A DNA stretch of 17,442 nucleotides from Roseovarius sp. (GTDB lineage Bacteria > Pseudomonadota > Alphaproteobacteria > Rhodobacterales > Rhodobacteraceae), in contig JAASSQ010000031.1 in NCBI GenBank assembly GCA_021767845.1, forward strand, positions 1 to 17,442. The letters are read 5' to 3'. The position numbers and the translations under genes are program-made. The notes below the pieces were generated by a model that was given only the letters and a program-made list of their open reading frames with translations, had not been told where the DNA came from and made no database searches. This document shows, in pieces, positions 7,213-14,032 of the stretch (position 1 is its first letter; the number at the start of each line of letters is the position of its first letter).

Positions 7213-7241
7213 AGTCTTGCCAGCACGGCGGAGAAGGTCAA
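7213..7241 (-). promoter_or_regulatory. Predicted promoter of rppH
   Basis: The minus strand shows TTGACC (7241-7236), a 17-base spacer and AAGACT (7218-7213). The -35 box matches the consensus at five of six bases, the -10 box at three of six. The promoter lies between the ctpA terminator and the rppH start at 7183, so rppH can be transcribed independently. Confidence 0.4.
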
Positions 7242-7249
7242 CCGATCCC

Positions 7250-7289
7250 CGCCAAAAGAAAACCGCCCGCCGAAACCCCGGCGGGCGGT
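7250..7289 (-). terminator. Strong intrinsic terminator after ctpA
   Basis: Perfect 10-bp arms ACCGCCCGCC (7262-7271) and GGCGGGCGGT (7280-7289) enclose an eight-base loop. Read on the minus strand, the hairpin is followed directly by TTTTCTTTT (7261-7253). The structure begins 25 bases after the ctpA stop. It is the clearest rho-independent terminator in the window and ends the gpmI-envC-ctpA unit. Confidence 0.9.
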
Positions 7290-7314
7290 CGAGGATCCAT
7301 CCTGCCGGGCGGCG

Positions 7315-8652
7315 TCAGTCCGCCTGGACGCCCAGGGTGGTCAGGCCCTTGAGAATGTCGATCGCATAGGCAAGTTGGTAGTCCTCTTCGCGCAGCTTGG
7401 CGACCGCTTCGGCGCGGGCGCGCTCTTCCTCGATCTGGCGGGCCTCGTCCTCGGACAGGCTGTCATTGTCCAGCCGGCCGCGCAGGTCGGCTTCGAAGCG
7501 GCCACTGGGGCCGTTCTCTTCGGCGTCCTCGGATTGCGCGGGGCGGCGGGGCTGTTCGACCACGATGTCGGGCGACACGCCAAGCGCCTGGATCGACCGG
7601 CCCGAGGGGGTGTAATAGCGCGCGGTCGTCAGGCGCATCGCCCCGTCCCCGCGCAGCGGCATCACCGTCTGGACCGAGCCCTTGCCGAAGCTTTTGGTGC
7701 CGACCACGATCGCGCGGCGGTGATCCTGCAGCGCACCGGCCACGATTTCCGAGGCCGAGGCCGACCCTCCATTGATGAGCACGACGATCGGCTTGCCATT
7801 GGCCAAGTCGCCGGCCGTGGCGTTGAAGCGTTCGCCATCTTCGGTGTGGCGGCCACGGGTGCTGACGATCTCGCCTTTTTCAAGGAACGCGTCCGCCACC
7901 TTGATTGCCTGTGTCAGCAGGCCGCCGGGGTTGTTCCGCAGGTCCAGAACGATGCCGTTGACGTTCTCTTCGCCGCCGGCGGCCTCGATCTGTTCGGCCA
8001 GCCCGCTTTCGAGGTTGCTGAAGGTCTGATCGTTGAAGGTGGTCACCCGCAGCACGACGGCATCCTGCTCGGTGCGGGCGCGCACGGCGGTCAGGGTGAT
8101 CGTGTCGCGGATGATCGACACGTCGAACGGCTCCGCCTCGCCTTCGCGCACGACGGTGATCACGATCTCGCTGCCGACCGGGCCGCGCATCAGGTCCACC
8201 GCCTCGTCCAGGGTCAGACCAAGCACGCTTTCGCCGTCCACGTGGGTGATGAAATCCCCGGCCTCGATCCCGGCATTGTCGGCGGGCGTGCCGTCGATGG
8301 GCGACACCACCTTGACGAATCCTTCCTCCTGCGTGACCTCGATTCCGAGACCGCCGAATTCGCCGCGCGTCTGCACCCGCATGTCGGCGGCGTCGTCGGG
8401 CGACAGGTAGCTTGAATGCGGGTCGAGCGAGGTCAGCATCCCGTTGATCGCCGCTTCGATCAGCTCGCCCTCGTCCACCTCTTCGACATATTGCGACCGG
8501 ATCCGCTCGAAGATGTCCCCGAACAGGTCGAGCTGTTCATAGACATTGCTCTGCTTGGCGGCTTCCTGCGCCAGAAGCGGCGCGGCCACCTGCGTGGTCA
8601 CGACGATCCCGGCCAGCGTTCCGGCAGCGGCGGCCATCAGGAATTTCTTCAT
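7315..8652 (-). CDS. ctpA: S41-family C-terminal processing protease
   Basis: This 445-residue periplasmic serine protease cleaves substrates near their C-termini and is usually linked to control of envelope enzymes such as peptidoglycan hydrolases. Residues 1-29 form a signal peptide (MKKFLMAAAAGTLAGIVV...LAQ). A YVEEVDEGELIEAAINGMLTSLDPHSSYL segment is near 55-83. A PDZ domain covers about 95-175 (GEFGGLGIEV...SPIDGTPADNAGI). The protease core follows, with LRNNPGGLL near 238-246, Ser299 in GGSASASEIVAGAL and Lys324 in SFGKGSVQT. The 25-residue spacing of the Ser/Lys dyad is as in Tsp and D1P. The C-terminal 80 residues are acidic and charged. The ATG lies 3 bases after the envC stop, so the two are translationally linked. 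The match is to the CtpA/CtpB type rather than the larger Tsp/Prc. Confidence 0.93.
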   Translation of the reverse strand: MKKFLMAAAAGTLAGIVVTTQVAAPLLAQEAAKQSNVYEQLDLFGDIFERIRSQYVEEVDEGELIEAAINGMLTSLDPHSSYLSPDDAADMRVQTRGEFGGLGIEVTQEEGFVKVVSPIDGTPADNAGIEAGDFITHVDGESVLGLTLDEAVDLMRGPVGSEIVITVVREGEAEPFDVSIIRDTITLTAVRARTEQDAVVLRVTTFNDQTFSNLESGLAEQIEAAGGEENVNGIVLDLRNNPGGLLTQAIKVADAFLEKGEIVSTRGRHTEDGERFNATAGDLANGKPIVVLINGGSASASEIVAGALQDHRRAIVVGTKSFGKGSVQTVMPLRGDGAMRLTTARYYTPSGRSIQALGVSPDIVVEQPRRPAQSEDAEENGPSGRFEADLRGRLDNDSLSEDEARQIEEERARAEAVAKLREEDYQLAYAIDILKGLTTLGVQAD

Positions 8653-8655
8653 AGG

Positions 8656-9786
8656 TCAGTCTTCCTTGTCTGTCCTGAACCACTCCAGCGGGTCCACCGG
8701 AGTATTGTTTTCTCTCACCTCTATATAGAGGGTTTCGGTCCGTCTCGCACCCGCCTCCTGGCCAGCGGCGGTCAGGACCACGTCATCGGCGTCATCCGCG
8801 CCGCCCATCAGGCCCACCGGGCTGCCGCCCGGAAGCACCTGCCCGGCTTCACCATAGACCACGTCAAGACCGGCGAGCACCAGCAAAATACCGGTCTGCG
8901 GTTCGAGGATTATCACGTTTCCGTAATCCAGAAGCGGCCCGCGATAGCGCACGGTCGCCGCCGCGGGGGTGGTCACAAGGGCCCGCGGGCGGGTCGCCAT
9001 CACGATGCCGGGGCGCGTGATTCCGGCGGCGTCGGCCTCGCCCGCGCGGCGCAGGATTCGGCCATCCACCGGCAGTGGCAGCGCGCCCTTGCGGTCGCGC
9101 AGGCCCGGCAGGCTGCCGGGGGCCTCGTTGACAGCGATCTGGCTCAGGCCGCTGGCAAAGCCCTCCAGCGTGTCGGTCGAGGCCAGCAGCAGCGCGGTCT
9201 TGACCGGGTCCTCGGTGAAACGGCGGGGCAGGTCGGTGCGGTCGGCGATGGCCTGGCTCAGCGCGGCGCGCGCCTCCTGCACGCCCTCCAGACCCTCGCG
9301 CAGCTTGTTGACCGCGCTTTGCTGCAGGGCGCGCAGCACGCTGACCTCCTCGAGCGTGGTGCGCAGGTCCGCTGCGCGGCTGTTCAGCGCCGGGGTGACA
9401 TCGGCCAGGATCATGCCCGAACGCGCGGTCCCCACCGGGCCCGAGGGGTGCAGCATCAGCACCGGCGCGGGCGTGTCGCCAATGGCCATGAGCACACCGA
9501 GAAATTGTGCGACCTCGTCCTCGCGGGCCTGCAGCTCACGGCTCAGGGTTTCTTCGCGGATCGCGGCCCGGCGCAGCCCTTCGCGCATGGCCTGCAGCCC
9601 GTCTTCATAGGCTTTCACCGTTTCGGTCAGCGCCTTCACGCGATTGCGCGCGCTCTTGGCATCGGCCAGCATCTCGCCCGCCCCCACAAGCCGTTCGGCC
9701 GCGGCCCGGGCGGCGGTGGCCGGATCGGTCTGGGCGGTGGCGGCGCCGGCCGCCATCAGCCAGAAAAGCGCCGCGAGCCACTTCAT
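8656..9786 (-). CDS. envC: EnvC-like murein hydrolase activator (degenerate LytM)
   Basis: This 376-residue periplasmic factor is expected to activate cell-wall amidases at the division site. The N-terminus MKWLAALFWLMAAGAATAQ is a signal peptide. Residues about 25-220 are rich in Ala, Glu, Arg and Leu with heptad-like spacing (KALTETVKAYEDGLQAMREGLRRAAIREETLSRELQAREDEV), typical of the EnvC coiled coil. A C-terminal LytM/M23-like domain is at about 240-350 (LDYGNVIILEPQTGILLVLAGLD). The zinc ligands are missing: where an active enzyme has HxH near the end (YAHL), this protein has VLAGL. It is therefore a non-catalytic activator. The ATG at 9786 overlaps the gpmI stop (ATGA), and the reading frame upstream of it is only shadow. 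The symbol rests on architecture and context with ctpA. Confidence 0.88.
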   Translation of the reverse strand: MKWLAALFWLMAAGAATAQTDPATAARAAAERLVGAGEMLADAKSARNRVKALTETVKAYEDGLQAMREGLRRAAIREETLSRELQAREDEVAQFLGVLMAIGDTPAPVLMLHPSGPVGTARSGMILADVTPALNSRAADLRTTLEEVSVLRALQQSAVNKLREGLEGVQEARAALSQAIADRTDLPRRFTEDPVKTALLLASTDTLEGFASGLSQIAVNEAPGSLPGLRDRKGALPLPVDGRILRRAGEADAAGITRPGIVMATRPRALVTTPAAATVRYRGPLLDYGNVIILEPQTGILLVLAGLDVVYGEAGQVLPGGSPVGLMGGADDADDVVLTAAGQEAGARRTETLYIEVRENNTPVDPLEWFRTDKED

Positions 9787-11300
9787 GCGATCAGGCTCTC
9801 CCCGGTCATCTCGTCGGGTTGGGGCAGGTTCATGAGCGCCAGCAGCGTGGGCGCCAGATCGGCCAGCCGGCCGGATCTGAGGGTGGCCCCCTCGGGCCCG
9901 CCCACCAGGATGACCGGCACCGGGTTCAGGGTGTGCGCGGTGTGCGGCCCGCCGGTCTCGGGATCGACCATCACCTCGCAATTGCCGTGATCGGCCGTCA
10001 CGATCATCGCGCCGCCCTTTTTTTCAAGGGCGTCCAGCACCCGGCCCAACCCCTCGTCCACCGCCGTGCAGGCGGCCATCGCGGCGCTCAGATCGCCGGT
10101 ATGGCCGACCATGTCGGGGTTCGCGTAATTCACCACGATCAGGTCATAGCCGTCCTCGATGGCCCCCACGAACTGATCCGTCACCTCGGCCGCGCTCATC
10201 TCGGGCTGCAGGTCATAGGTCGCCACCTTGGGGGACGGGGCCATGTAGCGGTCCTCGCCGGGCTCGGGGTCTTCCTTGCCGCCGTTGAGGAAGAAGGTGA
10301 CATGCGGGTATTTCTCGGTCTCGGCCAGATGGAACTGCCGTTTGCCCTGTTTCGAGACCCATTCGCCAAGCGTGTTGACGATCTCGCGGGCCGGAAACAC
10401 CGTCTGCATGAACTGGTTATGCAGGTCGGAATACTCGACCATGCCCAGCATCGCGGCCCAGTCGGGGCGGGGTGTGACATCGAAGGCGTCAAAGCCCGGC
10501 TCGGCCACGGCGCGGAGGATCTCGCGTGCTCTATCTGCCCGGAAATTAAGGCAAAAAAAGCCGTCGCCGTCCTTGGCGCCGGCATAGTCTCCGATCACCG
10601 TGGGGGTCACGAACTCGTCGGTTTCGGAGCGGGCATAGGCGTTGGTCACGGCGGTGCGCGCGGTGGCGGCGCGCGGGCCTTTCGCGTGGATCATGGTCTC
10701 GTAGGCCTCTTGCACGCGGTCCCACCGGTTGTCGCGGTCCATCGCGAAATAGCGGCCCCCGACCGTCGCGATCGTGACACCGGCCTCCAGTTCGGGTTCC
10801 AGCCGTTCCAGGAAGGTGCGCGCCGATTTGGGCAGCACGTCGCGCCCGTCGGTGATGGCGTGAAGCGCCACGGGAACGCCCGCGCGGGCAATCGCGTTGG
10901 CGGCGGCGATGATGTGATCCAGGTGCCCGTGCACCCCGCCATCCGAGATCAGACCCATCAGGTGCGCGGTTCCGCCCGAGGATTTCAGCCGCGCGATGAA
11001 ATCCGTCAACGCTTTGTTTTCAAAGAAACTTCCATCCTCGATCGCCAGGTCGATCTGGCCCAGGTCCATCGCCACGACGCGGCCTGCGCCGATATTCGTA
11101 TGGCCCACCTCGGAGTTGCCCATCTGGCCGGTGGGCAGGCCGACATCGGGGCCGTGGGTGACCAGCGTGGCGTTCGGGCAGGTGGCCATCAGGCGATCGA
11201 CATTCGGGGTGTCGGCCAGCACCGGGGCATTGGCCTCGGTCCGGTCGGACAGGCCCCAGCCATCGAGGATGCACAGGACAACGGGTTTGGGGGTGCTCAT
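9783..11300 (-). CDS. gpmI: 2,3-bisphosphoglycerate-independent phosphoglycerate mutase
   Basis: This enzyme interconverts 3- and 2-phosphoglycerate in glycolysis and gluconeogenesis using two Mn ions. The 505-residue protein has the normal family length. The N-terminal metal site VVLCILDGWG (Asp13) is present, as is the phosphoserine segment GNSEVGHTNIGAGR with catalytic Ser63. Substrate residues appear in AITDGRDV, and the distal metal ligands are in VNYANPDMVGHTG and TADHGNCEVM. The ATG at 11300 is preceded by AGGAG (11311-11307) six bases away. The open frame continues upstream to 11465 through a repeat region, but that extension has no family match. The gene overlaps envC by four bases, so a glycolytic enzyme is coupled to two cell-envelope genes. 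Confidence 0.96.
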   Translation of the reverse strand: MSTPKPVVLCILDGWGLSDRTEANAPVLADTPNVDRLMATCPNATLVTHGPDVGLPTGQMGNSEVGHTNIGAGRVVAMDLGQIDLAIEDGSFFENKALTDFIARLKSSGGTAHLMGLISDGGVHGHLDHIIAAANAIARAGVPVALHAITDGRDVLPKSARTFLERLEPELEAGVTIATVGGRYFAMDRDNRWDRVQEAYETMIHAKGPRAATARTAVTNAYARSETDEFVTPTVIGDYAGAKDGDGFFCLNFRADRAREILRAVAEPGFDAFDVTPRPDWAAMLGMVEYSDLHNQFMQTVFPAREIVNTLGEWVSKQGKRQFHLAETEKYPHVTFFLNGGKEDPEPGEDRYMAPSPKVATYDLQPEMSAAEVTDQFVGAIEDGYDLIVVNYANPDMVGHTGDLSAAMAACTAVDEGLGRVLDALEKKGGAMIVTADHGNCEVMVDPETGGPHTAHTLNPVPVILVGGPEGATLRSGRLADLAPTLLALMNLPQPDEMTGESLIA

Positions 11301-11427
11301 GCTCTGCTCCTGCCTGGATAGGGGCGTTCTAACGCCTCCGTGCGGCGGGGTGAAGCGCCGAAACGCCGCGTGGCGGGCGAATCGGGGGCAAGTCATTGGT
11401 AAACCGGCGAAACCCCGGATCGGCATC

Positions 11428-11470
11428 ACGTCGGTATAACGTCGGTATTGCGTCGGTATTCGCACCGACG
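11428..11470. repeat. Three tandem 11-bp direct repeats plus inverted copy, upstream of gpmI
   Basis: Units ACGTCGGTATA (11428-11438), ACGTCGGTATT (11439-11449) and GCGTCGGTATT (11450-11460) share CGTCGGTAT at an exact 11-base period. They are followed by the inverse ACCGACG (11464-11470), which pairs with CGTCGGT (11451-11457). The array lies 128-170 bases upstream of the gpmI ATG, in the gap before rlmH. The 11-base period would place the units on one face of the DNA helix, as in arrays of protein binding sites. No protein is identified. Confidence 0.7.
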
Positions 11471-11531
11471 ACGGACAGGGTTAACGGACCGTGCGCTGGC
11501 AAGGTGCACAAACCGGCTGCGGTTCTGTCAC

Positions 11532-11549
11532 AAAGGCCGCCACGGCGGC
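11532..11549 (-). terminator. Possible weak terminator after rlmH
   Basis: On the minus strand GCCGC-CGTG-GCGGC (11549-11536) forms a short stem-loop followed by CTTTGTG. It lies 21 bases beyond the rlmH stop and upstream of gpmI. The stem is only five pairs and the T-run is short, so the call is tentative. The rest of the 269-base gap (11301-11569) holds the direct-repeat array and no reading frame with family similarity. Confidence 0.3.
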
Positions 11550-11569
11550 AATGGCGGGCCAAGGGGCCG

Positions 11570-12040
11570 TCAGGCGCGGTGATAGGGGCTTCCGGCGAGG
11601 ATCGAGGCGGCGCGGTAGAGCTGTTCGGCCAGCATCACCCGCGCCAGCATGTGCGGCCAGACCATCGCCCCGAAAGACAGCTTCAAATCGGCCCGCGCGC
11701 GCAAATCGGGGGCAAGCCCGTCGGCGCCGCCGATCACGAAGGCCAGATCGCCGCGCCCGTCATCGCGCCAGCGGGCCACGTGGTCGGCAAAGGCGGGCGA
11801 GGTCATGACCTTGCCGCGCTCGTCAAGCGCCACCAGCACCGCGCCCTTGGGCAAGGCGCGGTCCAGCAGCGCGGCCTCGGCGGCCATGCCGCCGCCCTTG
11901 CGGTCCTCGACCTCGTGCATGGTGGCGGGGCCGAGCCCCAAGGCGCGGCCCGTTCGGTCAAAGCGGGTCAGGTAATCATCGAGCAAATCGCGCTCGGGGC
12001 CGGCTTTCATCCGGCCCACGGCGCAGATATGGACGCGCAT
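11570..12040 (-). CDS. rlmH: 23S rRNA (pseudouridine1915-N3)-methyltransferase RlmH
   Basis: This SPOUT-class methyltransferase methylates N3 of pseudouridine 1915 in helix 69 of 23S rRNA within assembled 70S ribosomes. The 156-residue length is normal. The SAM-binding knot is recognisable from FVIGGADGL (residues 101-109) and from LSFGAMVWPHMLARVMLAEQLYRAASILAGSPYHRA. The C-terminal SPYHR is the family's conserved tail. The N-terminal MRVHICAVGRMKAGPERDLLDDYLTRF also fits. The ATG at 12040 immediately follows the rsfS stop (TGAATG), so the two genes are co-transcribed and probably translationally coupled. The rsfS-rlmH pair is common in many bacteria. Confidence 0.96.
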   Translation of the reverse strand: MRVHICAVGRMKAGPERDLLDDYLTRFDRTGRALGLGPATMHEVEDRKGGGMAAEAALLDRALPKGAVLVALDERGKVMTSPAFADHVARWRDDGRGDLAFVIGGADGLAPDLRARADLKLSFGAMVWPHMLARVMLAEQLYRAASILAGSPYHRA

Positions 12041-12406
12041 TCAGCTTTCGGCGCTGGCGGCGGCCTTGCTGGGCAGCCACATCTTCTCAAGCTGGTAGAA
12101 CTCGCGCACCTCGGGGCGGAAGACATGGACGATCACGTCGCCCGTGTCGATCAGCACCCAGTCGCCGGCCTCCTTGCCCTCGACCTTGGACAGGATGCCG
12201 AACTCCTGCTTGAGCCGGTCGGCCAGCTTCTCGGAGATCGAGCCCACCTGGCGCGAGGACCGGCCCGAGCAGATCACCATGTAGTCGGCCATCGCGGATT
12301 TCCCGCGCAGATCGACCTGCACGATGTCTTCGGCCTTGTCGTCGTCGAGTGAGGAAAGGATGCGTTCAAGCTGCGCTTCGCTTGTTACGTCCATGACGGG
12401 CGCCAT
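12041..12406 (-). CDS. rsfS: Ribosome silencing factor RsfS
   Basis: RsfS binds uL14 on the large ribosomal subunit and blocks subunit joining when nutrients are scarce. The conserved core is complete: LERILSSLDDDKAEDIVQVDLRGKSAMADYMVICSGRSSRQVGSISEKL, then KVEGKEAGDWVLIDTGDVIVHVFRPEVREFYQLEKMW. With the ATG at 12406 the protein has 121 residues, the common size, and GGGGG lies about eight bases upstream. The frame stays open to an ATG at 12505, which would add 33 residues without family similarity (MPGTGADR...). I prefer 12406 with moderate certainty. A short out-of-frame ORF ends exactly at this start (TAATG) and is listed separately. rlmH follows directly. Confidence 0.93.
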   Translation of the reverse strand: MAPVMDVTSEAQLERILSSLDDDKAEDIVQVDLRGKSAMADYMVICSGRSSRQVGSISEKLADRLKQEFGILSKVEGKEAGDWVLIDTGDVIVHVFRPEVREFYQLEKMWLPSKAAASAES

Positions 12407-12462
12407 TACCGACGCCCCCTGTTCAGCGGCCCGTGCCGCGTCAGCCGTAAAAGACAGGACAT
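12406..12462 (-). CDS. Candidate 18-codon upstream ORF overlapping the rsfS start
   Basis: On the minus strand an ATG at 12462 opens MSCLLRLTRHGPLNRGRR and ends at TAA 12408-12406, sharing one base with the rsfS ATG (TAATG). It follows AAGGAGG (12472-12466), the best Shine-Dalgarno sequence near rsfS, although the spacing of three bases is short. No in-frame rsfS start codon is served by that AAGGAGG. The peptide has no known family. It could be a leader peptide coupling translation to rsfS, or a chance ORF. Confidence 0.3.
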   Translation of the reverse strand: MSCLLRLTRHGPLNRGRR

Positions 12463-12511
12463 GGTCCTCCTTCGTTGCACACCGATCCGCCCCGGTGCCG
12501 GGCATACTTCA

Positions 12512-12540
12512 AAGGTAGCAACACGGCGGTGACATTTCAA
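12512..12540 (-). promoter_or_regulatory. Predicted promoter of rsfS-rlmH
   Basis: The minus strand has TTGAAA (12540-12535), a 17-base spacer and TACCTT (12517-12512). The -35 box matches the consensus at four of six bases and the -10 box at three of six. Initiation near 12505 would give a leader of about 100 bases before the preferred rsfS start, covering the small upstream ORF. Confidence 0.4.
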
Positions 12541-12547
12541 TGAAACC

Positions 12548-12574
12548 TTGGCCGCTGCGGCGATCCCCGGCCAA
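12548..12574 (-). terminator. Possible terminator after the MscS-type channel gene
   Basis: Arms TTGGCCG (12548-12554) and CGGCCAA (12568-12574) form a seven-pair hairpin with a 13-base loop, 17 bases downstream of the channel gene's stop. On the minus strand it is followed by GGTTTCATT, a weak T-rich tail. The element could separate the channel gene from rsfS. Confidence 0.4.
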
Positions 12575-12591
12575 AGGCCGCGCGCGCTGGT

Positions 12592-13929
12592 TCAGTCGCC
12601 GGGCGGGGCGGGTCGGTGGGTGGTGATCTCGGAGCCGGGCAGCATCTTGACCTCGCGCTGGGGGAAGGGGATCGAGATGCCGTTTTCCTGAAAGGCGTCC
12701 CAGAGCGCCAGATAGACATTGCCGCGGATATTGGTCAGCCCGCCGGTGGGATCGCGGATCCAGAAGCGCAGGATGTAATCCACGCTGCTGTCCCCGAAGC
12801 CGACGATATGGCAGACCGGCGGCTTGAAGGACAGCACCCGGTCCACGCCCTTGGCGGCCTCGACGGCGATGCGGCGCACCTTGTGTGGGTCGTCCGCGTA
12901 GGCCGTGCCGAAATAGATGTCGAGCCGCACGAATTCGTCCGAATGCGACCAGTTGACCACCTGCCCGGTGATCAGATCCTCGTTCGGGATCAGGTATTCG
13001 CGCCCGTCGCGGGTGGTGATCGACACGTAGCGCGCACCCAGGCTGTTGATCCAGCCGAAGGTCTCGCCGAGCGAGATCACGTCACCCGGCTTGATCGAGC
13101 GGTCGAGCAGCAGGATCACCCCCGACACCAGGTTCGAGACCACCTTCTGCAGACCGAAGCCCAGCCCGACGCCGATCGCGCCCGACAGCACGGCCAGCCC
13201 CGTCAGGTCCACGCCCACCGCCTTGAGCCCGATGAAGAACGCCGCGCCGTAAAGGATGACCTGCAGGAACTTGACCGCAAGAACCTGCATCGAGGGCGAG
13301 ATTTCCTCGTTCCGGCGGATCTGCGCGGCGGTGGTGCGCGACAGGAACCGCGCCGCGAACAGCAGCACCGCGATCACCGCGACCGCCTGCAGCACCATCC
13401 ACAGCGACAGCCGCATCCCCGCGAGTTGCACCGCGGCGCTGTCCAGAAGGCGCTGGGTTTCCTCGGTCAGGCCGAGGATGCCGAGCGTCACCCATGTCCA
13501 GGCCGCATAGCGCACCACGGCGCGCAGGAAGCCGTTGAGAATGAAGCGCGTGGCGATGGCGATCAGCAGCCAGGCGAGCGTTAGCTCGGCAAGGATGCCG
13601 AGCAGGTAGGACCGGCTGGGCCAGGTGGTCGCCTGCATCACCAGCACGGTGGGCCAGATCAGCATGACGAAGAAGATCAGCCGCAAGCGCCGGTGGATCA
13701 TCACCAAAAAGCGCATCCGCCACTTGGGCCAGCCTTCGCGCGTGCGCATCCACTCGTAAAGGCGCGGCCCCAGCCCGCGCGCCAGCAGATGCGCCAGCAC
13801 CAAGAGTCCGAGCGCGATCCCCACCTGGTAGGCGTTCCACGGCCGCAAGAGGTTTTCCAGAACCGTCTGGATCTGGTCCCAAAGCCCGAGCGCGATGTCC
13901 TGGGGGGCCTGTAGCGTGTCGTTTTCCAT
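12592..13929 (-). CDS. MscS-family mechanosensitive ion channel
   Basis: This is an inner-membrane channel that should open under membrane tension and release solutes during hypo-osmotic shock. The 445-residue protein has several hydrophobic segments (about 35-50, 84-100, 108-130, 140-155, 177-195 and 218-236). The MscS pore helix is at about 243-275 (GLAVLSGAIGVGLGFGLQKVVSNLVSGVILLLDRSIKPGDVI). The beta domain follows (GWINSLGARYVSITTRDGREYLIPNEDLITGQVVNWS), then a C-terminal alpha/beta cage domain ending with WDAFQENGISIPFPQREV. It is longer than E. coli MscS (286 residues) because of extra N-terminal membrane helices. The ATG at 13929 (MENDTL) was chosen over the ATG at 13947; neither has a strong ribosome site. 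The bet genes lie 11 kb away, so the osmotic link is thematic only. Confidence 0.92.
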   Translation of the reverse strand: MENDTLQAPQDIALGLWDQIQTVLENLLRPWNAYQVGIALGLLVLAHLLARGLGPRLYEWMRTREGWPKWRMRFLVMIHRRLRLIFFVMLIWPTVLVMQATTWPSRSYLLGILAELTLAWLLIAIATRFILNGFLRAVVRYAAWTWVTLGILGLTEETQRLLDSAAVQLAGMRLSLWMVLQAVAVIAVLLFAARFLSRTTAAQIRRNEEISPSMQVLAVKFLQVILYGAAFFIGLKAVGVDLTGLAVLSGAIGVGLGFGLQKVVSNLVSGVILLLDRSIKPGDVISLGETFGWINSLGARYVSITTRDGREYLIPNEDLITGQVVNWSHSDEFVRLDIYFGTAYADDPHKVRRIAVEAAKGVDRVLSFKPPVCHIVGFGDSSVDYILRFWIRDPTGGLTNIRGNVYLALWDAFQENGISIPFPQREVKMLPGSEITTHRPAPPGD

Positions 13930-14032
13930 TGCCTGACAAAGTGGCATGCAGCGGGCCGGGCGGGCAAGCCCGCTCTGGACAAATGCGCGCGGGCGCGGTC
14001 AAGTCCGGGCCAAGAAGACCGAGGAGACCCAC

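Noticed and set aside
9787..9981. A 65-residue N-terminal extension of envC
   Set aside because: It lies within gpmI and would bury the obvious signal peptide that starts at 9786.
9507..11321. A 604-codon plus-strand frame opposite envC and gpmI
   Set aside because: The opposite strand encodes clear EnvC and GpmI with conserved motifs. The plus-strand product shows only composition bias and no ribosome-binding site.
11301..11465. A 55-residue N-terminal extension of gpmI
   Set aside because: The frame is open, but it runs across the 11-bp repeats and lacks family similarity. AGGAG at 11307-11311 and the conserved start support 11300.
13950..13974. Inverted repeat AGCGGGC...GCCCGCT between the divergent channel and HDAC-like genes
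   Set aside because: Seven-base GC arms with an 11-base GC loop are common by chance here, and no promoter elements are positioned around it. I do not call it an operator.
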